A stretch of DNA of 11,605 nt from Acidimicrobiia bacterium (GTDB lineage Bacteria; Actinomycetota; Acidimicrobiia; IMCC26256; PALSA-555). The notes beneath the pieces are model-generated. The model searched no databases, had not been told where the DNA came from, and saw nothing but the letters and a program-made list of their open reading frames with translations. Positions within the stretch are counted from its first letter, which is position 1. Every line of letters begins with the position of its first letter. The stretch covers positions 1 to 11,605 of the forward strand of contig JAFMJM010000062.1 of the NCBI GenBank assembly GCA_017853455.1, in the 5' to 3' direction. Below are positions 1 through 6,197 of this stretch, piece after piece. A program made the position numbers and the translations under genes.

Positions 1-1465
1 ACATCACCCACGCCAGGGCGAAGGTCGCGAGCGCCAACGCCAGGGCGCCCATCCGACGCACCGGGAACGCCACCAGCGTGCCGAGCACCGCCGCCGCGAC
101 CGCGCCGAGCAGGCAGGCCACCAGGAAGTTCATCTGCCCGTGGTGCACGACGAAGGGGATGTCGAACGACCACCTCGCCCAGGGCGGCGGGTGCACCGCG
201 TCGGCGCCCTGGAGCGCCCACCCGGCCATGAACCCACCGGCGGTGACGAACGTGGCCTGGGCCAGGCTGACCATGCCGCCGATGCCCGTGACCACGACGA
301 ACGACAGGAACACGATCCCGAGGGCGATGCCCGGGGCCAGGACCGCGCTCCGCACGAAGTCGGGGTTCCCCGGCCACGGCAGCCAGCCGAAGGCGTACAC
401 CACCAGGACCACCGTCATGATCGTCCAGGGCAGCTTGCGCCGCCAGCCGGGCAGGCCGGCCCGGTGGTCCGGCGCGGGCTTCTCGTCGGAGACCGATCCG
501 GCGGCGCGACCCTTGTCGCGACCGATGAAGAACAGGGCGAGCAGCAGCACGAGGTAGGGCACCGCGGCGTCGAGCCCCGAGAGCTGGTTGAGGAACGTCG
601 GCAACACGTCGAGCTTGTACCCGGCGATGAGGTTCTGGAGCACCCCGAGGCCGAGGCCGGCGGCGAAGGCCAGCGGGATCGACCGGAGGCCGGCCAGAGC
701 GACGGCGGCCAGCGAGGCGAGCACCACGAAGGTGTAGGTGCTGTCGCCGAGGGTGAACAGCGGGGCGATCAGGACCCCGCCCAGCCCCGCCAGGGTCATC
801 GAGAGCATCCAGGCGATCGACGACGTGCGCCGGGGATCGATGCCGCGCAGGGCCGCCAGGGACTCGCGGTCGACCTGGGCCCGCATCTCGAGCCCGACCC
901 GTGTCCGCCGGATGACCACGTAGAGCAGGGCCGCGACGATCGCGGCCACCACGAACACCGCCACCTGGTCGGTGTTGAGCACCACGCTCTTCAGCCCGAG
1001 CCAGTCGAACCGGATCACCTCGGAGGGCGTCGGGCCGATGCCCGGCGGCACGAAGGCGACGTCACCGAAGTCGCTGAGCTTGGGCAGGCTGAGGCCCCAC
1101 CAGTCGACCAGGACGGCGTCGACCAGCCACTGCACCAGGTTGGGGAGGGCCACCAGGAGACCGATGGTGCCCACGATGCGGGCGTAGACCGGCGCCTTGC
1201 TGAGGCGGCCCAGCACGACCCGGTCGAGGAGCAGGCCGAGCAGCGGTGCGAAGACGACGACCGTGATGATCAGCGACGGCACGATCGGGATGTGCTGTCC
1301 GGTGTTGAGCTGGAAGTACAGGTACGCGCAGGTGAAGGCCACCGCCGCGTGCGCGAAGTTGAACACCCCCGACGTCTGGTACGTCAGCACCAGTCCCGAC
1401 GCCATGATCGAGTAGATCGCGCCGGTGACCGTGCCGGAGATGAACAGGTTGAGGAACTTCTGCAT
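1..1465 (-). CDS. Fused LivH-LivM-type ABC transporter permease (3' end outside window)
   Basis: Membrane permease of a HAAT/Liv-family importer, which would form the channel for the binding protein encoded just upstream. The first 488 residues are visible and the frame is open to the left edge. Residues 1 to about 310 are LivH-like: an N-terminal segment containing GAIYSIMASGLVLTYQ, followed by the family hallmark VFNFAH and many hydrophobic helices. A polar linker at about residues 315-350 (GRDKGRAAGS, then a PGWRRK stretch) leads into new helices and the LivM hallmark GGMVSLAQATFV near residue 398. I followed the frame through the junction and found no stop or shift, so this is a real fusion of two normally separate subunits. 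The ATG at 1465 has GAGGA six bases upstream. It is the third gene of the importer cluster, 96 bases after the binding protein. A C-terminal ATPase domain, seen in some relatives, cannot be excluded because the end is missing. Confidence 0.9.
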   Translation of the reverse strand, partial: MQKFLNLFISGTVTGAIYSIMASGLVLTYQTSGVFNFAHAAVAFTCAYLYFQLNTGQHIPIVPSLIITVVVFAPLLGLLLDRVVLGRLSKAPVYARIVGTIGLLVALPNLVQWLVDAVLVDWWGLSLPKLSDFGDVAFVPPGIGPTPSEVIRFDWLGLKSVVLNTDQVAVFVVAAIVAALLYVVIRRTRVGLEMRAQVDRESLAALRGIDPRRTSSIAWMLSMTLAGLGGVLIAPLFTLGDSTYTFVVLASLAAVALAGLRSIPLAFAAGLGLGVLQNLIAGYKLDVLPTFLNQLSGLDAAVPYLVLLLALFFIGRDKGRAAGSVSDEKPAPDHRAGLPGWRRKLPWTIMTVVLVVYAFGWLPWPGNPDFVRSAVLAPGIALGIVFLSFVVVTGIGGMVSLAQATFVTAGGFMAGWALQGADAVHPPPWARWSFDIPFVVHHGQMNFLVACLLGAVAAAVLGTLVAFPVRRMGALALALATFALAWVM

Positions 1466-1503
1466 GACGGATCCTCGGGAGCGGCGTGCGGGGGTCCGAC
1501 GAC

Positions 1504-1535
1504 CGACGGCCGGGTCCTCGCGGACCCGGCCGTCG
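1504..1535 (-). terminator. Perfect 14-bp stem-loop between binding protein and permease genes
   Basis: A perfect inverted repeat with 14-base arms (1504-1517 and 1522-1535) and a four-base loop, read as GCGA on the transcribed minus strand, which fits a GNRA tetraloop. There is no T-tract after it and the permease follows on the same strand. A partial terminator, or an mRNA 3'-end stabiliser that raises binding-protein output relative to permease, is therefore more likely than a full terminator. Such stem-loops are common after binding-protein genes in ABC operons; the role here is inferred. Confidence 0.7.
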
Positions 1536-1561
1536 CCGTCGGGATCAGATCGGGTCGATCC

Positions 1562-2836
1562 CTACTTCACCGAGGAGGGGTAGGGGGTCGGAACCCACTT
1601 GCTGCCCTTCTTGGTCAGCACGTCGTAGCACTTGAACGGCGCGCTCACCGTCCAGGCGGTCCCGTTGCTCGTGGCCAACTGACCACACGGCGAACCCGCC
1701 TGGAAGCCCTGCGGGTAGTACGTCGGCCCGACCACGTCGGGGATCTCGTACTTGAACTTCGCCGCCGCGGCCTGGAAGCGCTCGGGCGTCAGGTTCTTGC
1801 CGACCTTCTTCAGGATCTGCGTGAACATGTCCGCCGCGAAGTAGCCGCCCAGGGTGGGCTGACCGATGGAGTCGACGCCGCCCGCCTTGATCGTGTTGAC
1901 GATCTTGGTCATGTTGGCCGAGGTGGCCTCAGGGGTGGCGAACTGGGTGAAGGCCGTCCAGCCCTCGGCCAGGCTCGTCAGCTGCGGGGCGTACCCGACC
2001 GCGTTGGTCTGGATGCCCTTGAAGCCGGCCTGGTAGAGCGCCTTGCCGAGCCCGAAGACGTTGTTCTGGCTGAGCACCAGGTACACGACGTCGGGAGCCT
2101 TGCCGCCGTTGGAGGTCATGATCGCCTGCACGAACGGCGACCAGTCGCTGACCGTGGCCGGCGGAGCCGGCACCGAGGCCTGGCCGTAGGTGATCTTCTG
2201 ACCGTTTGCGAGCGCGGTGGCCGAGATCACTTCGAGCCCGGACTTGCCGGAGTCGTTGCTCTCGGAGATCACCGCGGCGGTCGAGCCCTTGGCCGTCTTG
2301 CCCTGCGACTTGAGCATGTCGGAGACCAGCCCGCCCCAGGTGTTGCCGGGGTGGGTCGGCGGGTTGGGCACGAGGCAGCCGGTGAACCCGATGACGTACT
2401 TGTTCGCCGGGTCGCAGTACGCCGCCGTGATGCCCCAGCCGATGATGGGCGTCTTGGTCTGGTTGGCGTACTGACCGACCTGGAGGTAGGGCGTGATCGC
2501 CGGGACGATGCCGAACACCTTCTCCTGGTCGATCAGGCGTCGACCCTCGGCGAGGTCGATGTCGGCCGTGGTCTTGTCGTCGGCGAAGCCGATGTACTTG
2601 ATCTTGCGGCCGGCCACGCCGCCCGCCTTGTTGACCTCGTCGAAGTAGGCCTTGGCCGCCTGGCCGCCCGACTCGTAGTAGGCCGCGTACCCGAGACCAC
2701 CGACGGTGATCTCGGTGTCGGTGACGCCACGAACGCTGCTCTGGGCTCCGGCCGAGCCGGCTCCCACCGCAACGGACGCCAGTGCGATCACCGCCGCCCC
2801 GAGGACTGCGCCGATCACCTGCTTCCTTCGCTTCAC
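1562..2836 (-). CDS. ABC transporter substrate-binding protein, branched-chain amino acid type (Peripla_BP_6)
   Basis: Extracellular solute receptor of the HAAT importer, 424 residues. A Sec signal peptide is clear: basic start VKRRKQ, a hydrophobic core at about 7-27, and a predicted cut after AGA at residue 31. The mature part opens with GVTDTEITVGG and continues with FDEVNKAGGVAGRKI, typical of the family. There is no lipobox cysteine, unusual for a binding protein in a presumed single-membrane actinobacterium. The mature protein has four cysteines (141, 154, 384, 403), which could form two disulfides. I chose the GTG at 2836 because AAAGGGG lies five bases upstream and the signal peptide begins at once. 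An in-frame ATG at 2911, overlapping the LivG stop as ATGA, would add 25 residues and is a less likely alternative. Ligand specificity cannot be read from sequence; amino acids, amides, urea or organic acids are all possible. Confidence 0.92.
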   Translation of the reverse strand: MKRRKQVIGAVLGAAVIALASVAVGAGSAGAQSSVRGVTDTEITVGGLGYAAYYESGGQAAKAYFDEVNKAGGVAGRKIKYIGFADDKTTADIDLAEGRRLIDQEKVFGIVPAITPYLQVGQYANQTKTPIIGWGITAAYCDPANKYVIGFTGCLVPNPPTHPGNTWGGLVSDMLKSQGKTAKGSTAAVISESNDSGKSGLEVISATALANGQKITYGQASVPAPPATVSDWSPFVQAIMTSNGGKAPDVVYLVLSQNNVFGLGKALYQAGFKGIQTNAVGYAPQLTSLAEGWTAFTQFATPEATSANMTKIVNTIKAGGVDSIGQPTLGGYFAADMFTQILKKVGKNLTPERFQAAAAKFKYEIPDVVGPTYYPQGFQAGSPCGQLATSNGTAWTVSAPFKCYDVLTKKGSKWVPTPYPSSVK

Positions 2837-2841
2837 GGGTT

Positions 2842-2848
2842 CCCCTTT
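2842..2848 (-). promoter_or_regulatory. Ribosome binding site deciding the binding-protein start
   Basis: AAAGGGG lies five bases before the GTG at 2836 on the minus strand. It supports that start over the in-frame ATG at 2911, whose upstream sequence is a weaker G-run. Confidence 0.6.
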
Positions 2849-2907
2849 GGTCTGGTTGGTACTGCGGACCGAGCCCGGTCGACGACCCGGCCCGTTGGTG
2901 CACCGGT

Positions 2908-3780
2908 TCATGCGTCCCCCAGATAGGCGGCACGCACGGCGGCGTTCTGTTGGATCTCGACCGGACTGCCGGTGGCCAGCACCTGCCCGAGGTCGAGCAC
3001 GACGATGCGGTCGCACTGCTCCATGACGAAGCCGATGTCGTGCTCGACGAAGACCACGGCGCACTCGCCGGCGGCCTTGAGCGCCTGGATGCGCTCCCCG
3101 AGGCGGGCGGCCTCGACCTCGTCGAGCCCCGACGACGGCTCGTCGAGCACCAGCACCTTCGGGTCGGCGACGACCGCGCGGGCCACCTCGACCATGCGCG
3201 CCAGCCCGATGGGCAGCGACCCGGCCGACTCGCCGCGCACGGCGGTGAGCCCGCACACCTCGAGGGTCTGCTCCACCCTGGCCCGGCGGGCCCGCTCGCG
3301 CGACCGGCGGGTCGGGAAGGCGACCAGGTCGGCGAAGATCCCGCCGCCGCCACCCTCCCACTCGAGGGCGGCGAGCACGTTGTCCTCGACCGTCAGCCAG
3401 CCGAACGTCTGGACGCGCTGGAAGGTCCGGCGCAGTCCCCAGCGGGCCCGGGCGACGGGGCTCTCGCGGGTGACGTCACGCCCGCCGAGGAACACCCGGC
3501 CCTCGTCGGGGAAGCGCACCCCGGTGATGGCGTCGAACAGCGTCGTCTTGCCGGCGCCGTTGGGCCCGATCAGGCCCATGACCTCGCCCGGTGCGACGGT
3601 GAACGACACGCCGGAGAGCGCACGGATCCCACCGAACCGCACGCCCACCCCGTCGAGGGCGAGGGCGGTGCCGGTCGGGTCGACGACGACGGGCGCGGCG
3701 AGGTCGTCCGAGGCGGTCGACGGTCGCTCCACGGTGGACATCCGGCTCGACCCCCCTCCCCGGACGGTGCGGTCGGGCAT
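2908..3780 (-). CDS. LivG-like ABC transporter ATP-binding protein with variant signature motif
   Basis: Cytoplasmic ATPase that would power the adjacent importer, 290 residues from the ATG at 3780. Visible motifs: Walker A GPNGAGKT (72-79), Q-loop glutamine in RTFQRVQTF (121), Walker B VLVLDE (209-214), D-loop SGLD (217-220) and the H-loop histidine in VEHD (247). The signature normally reading LSxGQ is LPIGL (189-193), so the serine and glutamine are both replaced; the rest is intact and I read it as a subfamily trait, not damage. The C-terminal half (GSPVEIQQNAAVRAAYLGDA) is typical LivG. The ATG at 3741 (start MSTVERPS) is an equally good start with a G-rich sequence before it; the 13 extra residues do not affect the domain. 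The partner ATPase LivF is not visible and may lie beyond the left edge. Confidence 0.92.
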   Translation of the reverse strand: MPDRTVRGGGSSRMSTVERPSTASDDLAAPVVVDPTGTALALDGVGVRFGGIRALSGVSFTVAPGEVMGLIGPNGAGKTTLFDAITGVRFPDEGRVFLGGRDVTRESPVARARWGLRRTFQRVQTFGWLTVEDNVLAALEWEGGGGGIFADLVAFPTRRSRERARRARVEQTLEVCGLTAVRGESAGSLPIGLARMVEVARAVVADPKVLVLDEPSSGLDEVEAARLGERIQALKAAGECAVVFVEHDIGFVMEQCDRIVVLDLGQVLATGSPVEIQQNAAVRAAYLGDA

Positions 3781-3813
3781 CCCCAGGACCCCCCTGGCCC
3801 GACCGGTGGTGCA

Positions 3814-3842
3814 TATCTAGCGAATCAGCCCCATTATGTCCA
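3814..3842 (-). promoter_or_regulatory. Candidate sigma70-type promoter for the importer genes
   Basis: On the minus strand, TGGACA (3837-3842, five of six to TTGACA) is followed after 17 bases by TAGATA (3814-3819, three of six to TATAAT). The start point would lie about 27 bases before the ATG at 3780. An alternative -10, CATAAT (3833-3838), lies just upstream but has no good -35. The short AT-rich patch stands out against the GC-rich surroundings. Matches are by eye. Confidence 0.4.
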
Positions 3843-3852
3843 GCATCGGGCG

Positions 3853-3894
3853 CCCGGTTGCCACCGGGTCGGACCCGGCCCCCAGACCCGGGTC
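3853..3894. repeat. Nested palindromes after the acyl-CoA ligase stop
   Basis: Three overlapping inverted repeats: CCCGGT and ACCGGG around a four-base loop (3853-3868), CCGGGTC and GACCCGG around one base (3864-3878), and the perfect palindrome GACCCGGGTC (3885-3894). The last overlaps the ligase stop codon. The arms can pair in mutually exclusive ways. There is no T-run. This could be a terminator for the ligase unit or an operator upstream of the importer promoter. Confidence 0.4.
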
Positions 3895-5611
3895 AGCCCT
3901 CGTCGGTGAACCCGGAGGCGTCGGGATCGTCGAGGGCGGCCTTGACGATCTTGCCGGTGGGCGTGCGCGGCAGGGCCTCGGCACGGATCTCCCAGTGGGC
4001 CGGGACCTTGTAGTACGCGAGCTCCTCGCCGCACCAGGCCGCCAGGCCCCCGGCGTCGAGGGTGGCGCCCGCCACCGGCACCACGTACGCCTTGACCTCC
4101 TGGCCGAGCTCCGGGTGGTCGACGCCCACGACGGCGGCCTCGAGCACGTCGGGGTGCGCCTCGAGGCGGTGCTCGATCTCGATCGGGTAGACGTTCTCCC
4201 CGCCGCGGAAGATGAGGTCACGCTTGCGCGACGCCAGGTAGACCCGGCCGTCCTCGATCCGGCCGATGTCGCCCATCCGGTACCACCGGCCGGGCCAGAA
4301 CGACTCCGCCGTCGCCTCGGGACGACGCCAGTAGCCCGGCATGATCATCGGCCCGCGGGTGCAGACCTCGCCCTCCTCGCCGAGGGGCACGGGGTTGCCG
4401 TCGGGGTCGCGGATCTCGAGCTCGACCGTCGGGTAGGGACGACCGACGGAGTCGGGATGGGCCTCGTACTCCGGGCCGGGATTGGAGGTGAGCAGCGCGG
4501 CGGTCTCGGTGGAGCCGTAGCCGACCGACATCGAGAAGCGCAGGTGCGGCATCACCTGCTTGGCCCGCTCCTGGAGCGCCGGGGCGATCGGGGAGCCGCC
4601 CCCACCCAGGGTGCGCAACGACGTCAGGTCGTGGCGCCCCACCTCGGGGTGGTGCACCACCCGGTGGAGCACGGTGCCCGTGAAGCCCCAGGCGGTGACC
4701 CGCTCCGACTCGATGACCCGCATGGCCGTCACCGGGTCGAACCGGCCGGTGAGCCAGACGGTGCGCAGGCCCACGGCCACGGCCATCACCGCCGCGGCGT
4801 GCAGGCCCGACACGTGGAACAGCGGGCTCGTGACCATCGAGCAGTTGGGCGGCTGGTCGGGCGGAGGCGGCGGCGACGTCATCATCGTGCGCGCCCCGCT
4901 GAAGAAGTTGGCGGTGAGGAAGGCGCCGATGTTGCGGTGCGTGTTGATCGCACCCTTGGGCCGACCCGTGGTGCCGCTCGTGTAGAGGATGACCGCCGGG
5001 TCGTCCTCGGCGATCGGCTGGTCGGGCAGGGCGGCGTCGGCGTGGCGGTGCCAGAGGTCGTCGAACCCGGACTCGACCTCGACCACCGGCACGCCCGGGT
5101 CGGCGCCCTCGAGCCGGGCGAGGCGCGCCGAGTCGGCCACGAGGACCTTCGGCTCGCAGTCCTCGATGCCGGTGCGGATCTCCGGACCGGTCCACCAGCC
5201 GTTGAGCCCGACGGCGATGCCGCCGAGCGCGACCGTGGCCCAGAACGTCACGATCCACTCCGGCGAGTTCGCCCCGAGGATCGCCACCCGGTCACCCGGC
5301 CCGACGCCGAAGTCGTCGCGCAGGACCGTGGCGGTCGAGGCCACGAGGCGGAGGTGCTCGGCGAACGAGAACCTGCGGTACGACTCGCCGTCGGACGTGA
5401 ACGCCATGAACGGCGCGTCGCCGAAGCCGGCCGACTTCTCGAGCAGCTCGCGCAGCGAGCGCGGCCGGTTCTTCATGACGAGGCTGGGCTCGCCGAGGAC
5501 GGTCTCCTCGACCACCTCGAACGGTCCGCCGGGTCCGGTGAGCTGCTCCTCGACGACGCGCAACTCCTCCGGGGCGTCGGACGGCCAGGGGAGCCGGGAC
5601 GGCTGGCTCAC
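3893..5611 (-). CDS. Acyl-CoA ligase (class I adenylate-forming, FadD-like)
   Basis: ATP-dependent ligase that adenylates a carboxylic acid and transfers it to CoA; 572 residues, normal for the family. Visible motifs: phosphate loop YTSGTTGRPKG (210-220), GYGSTET (364-370), YRMGDIG with the ribose-binding aspartate (444-450), hinge region SRKRDLIFRGGENVYP (461-476), and the C-terminal PRTPTGK with catalytic Lys554. All expected catalytic elements are present. A proline run (SPPPPP, 246-251) sits in the N-terminal domain and is unusual but in frame. The GTG at 5611 is chosen because GAGGAG lies eight bases upstream and the codon overlaps the TGA of the phosphatase gene (GTGA), indicating translational coupling. 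The substrate (fatty, aromatic or other acid) cannot be told from the sequence. Downstream lies the importer cluster on the same strand. Confidence 0.93.
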   Translation of the reverse strand: MSQPSRLPWPSDAPEELRVVEEQLTGPGGPFEVVEETVLGEPSLVMKNRPRSLRELLEKSAGFGDAPFMAFTSDGESYRRFSFAEHLRLVASTATVLRDDFGVGPGDRVAILGANSPEWIVTFWATVALGGIAVGLNGWWTGPEIRTGIEDCEPKVLVADSARLARLEGADPGVPVVEVESGFDDLWHRHADAALPDQPIAEDDPAVILYTSGTTGRPKGAINTHRNIGAFLTANFFSGARTMMTSPPPPPDQPPNCSMVTSPLFHVSGLHAAAVMAVAVGLRTVWLTGRFDPVTAMRVIESERVTAWGFTGTVLHRVVHHPEVGRHDLTSLRTLGGGGSPIAPALQERAKQVMPHLRFSMSVGYGSTETAALLTSNPGPEYEAHPDSVGRPYPTVELEIRDPDGNPVPLGEEGEVCTRGPMIMPGYWRRPEATAESFWPGRWYRMGDIGRIEDGRVYLASRKRDLIFRGGENVYPIEIEHRLEAHPDVLEAAVVGVDHPELGQEVKAYVVPVAGATLDAGGLAAWCGEELAYYKVPAHWEIRAEALPRTPTGKIVKAALDDPDASGFTDEG

Positions 5612-6147
5612 GATCGGGTCTCCTCGGGGTGCAGGGCCGGGGCGAGCACCCCGATCAACTCGTGGATGCGACGGGCACACGCCTCGAAGACGGGCAGGTC
5701 GCCACCCGCCGGGTCGTCGACGTCCTCCCACGGCTCGAGGTCGACCGCGGCCAGGTCGAGGCGGGCGACCCGCTCGGCCAGGGGCTCGGGCCCCGGCGCC
5801 AGGTCGCGGGCCAGGCGCTCGAGCGTGGCCGTGCGGGCTGCGGCCTCGGGGTGGACCCGCCGCACGTAGGTCACGTGCTCGACCGCCAACGCGACCACGA
5901 GGTCGGCCTCGGCGACGTGGTCGGCCCGCAACTGCAGGCTCCGGTGGCCCGGCGACGACACGTCGAGGGCGGCCAGGGCGTCACGGGTGCGCCAGCTCAT
6001 CGGCATGCCCTCGATGACGTGGGTCCCGGCGGTGACCACCGTGCAGGCGTCGACGACGGCGTTCGCGACGTGGGCCTCGAGGATCGCCCCGGCCATCACC
6101 GACCGGGCTGCGTTGCCCGTGCAGAGGAAGACGACGAGGGGCGGCAT
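5608..6147 (-). CDS. Low-molecular-weight protein tyrosine phosphatase / ArsC-like phosphatase
   Basis: Cytoplasmic phosphatase fold of 179 residues. The N-terminal P-loop CTGNAARS (9-16) fits CX5R: Cys9 nucleophile and Arg15 phosphate binder. The acid loop near the C-terminus reads VDDPAGGD, with Asp145 the likely general acid before proline. Many family members have a second P-loop cysteine just before the arginine (CRS); here it is alanine. Without other arsenic genes nearby, phosphatase is preferred over arsenate reductase. Substrates in such actinobacterial proteins range from phosphotyrosine to small molecules and are unknown here. The ATG at 6147 has no ribosome site but has TATCGT seven bases upstream, consistent with leaderless translation. 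The stop overlaps the ligase start by four bases, so the two are probably co-translated. Confidence 0.88.
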   Translation of the reverse strand: MPPLVVFLCTGNAARSVMAGAILEAHVANAVVDACTVVTAGTHVIEGMPMSWRTRDALAALDVSSPGHRSLQLRADHVAEADLVVALAVEHVTYVRRVHPEAAARTATLERLARDLAPGPEPLAERVARLDLAAVDLEPWEDVDDPAGGDLPVFEACARRIHELIGVLAPALHPEETRS

Positions 6148-6154
6148 CGGCGGG

Positions 6155-6160
6155 ACGATA
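6155..6160 (-). promoter_or_regulatory. Likely -10 box for leaderless phosphatase transcript
   Basis: TATCGT on the minus strand lies seven bases before the ATG at 6147, so transcription would start at or next to the start codon. No clear -35 is seen. It lies in the 50-base divergent gap shared with the mannosyltransferase gene. Confidence 0.5.
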
Positions 6161-6185
6161 CCCGGCAGGCCCGTCGCGCCCGGCG

Positions 6186-6191
6186 TACGAT
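6186..6191 (+). promoter_or_regulatory. Likely -10 box for leaderless mannosyltransferase transcript
   Basis: TACGAT lies six bases before the GTG at 6198. No Shine-Dalgarno sequence is present, supporting a leaderless mRNA. No recognisable -35. Confidence 0.5.
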
Positions 6192-6197
6192 CCCGGC

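Noticed and set aside
140..2926. A very long plus-strand open frame opposite the importer genes
   Set aside because: Its protein is an arginine/glycine/histidine-rich, low-complexity chain with no recognisable domain. The opposite strand carries the full permease, binding protein and ATPase. Long antisense frames are expected at this GC content.
4975..5005. Proline-rich stretch near residues 246-255 of the ligase as a sign of a frameshift
   Set aside because: The frame is continuous on both sides and the flanking AMP-binding motifs are in register, so it is a surface loop.
3836..5869. Long plus-strand open frame opposite the acyl-CoA ligase
   Set aside because: The ligase on the minus strand has all family motifs in order; the plus-strand frame has none and is a compositional shadow.
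5608..6147. Arsenate reductase as the role of the CX5R protein
   Set aside because: No ArsR, arsenite pump or ArsC-type extra cysteines are present; LMW phosphatase is the safer call.
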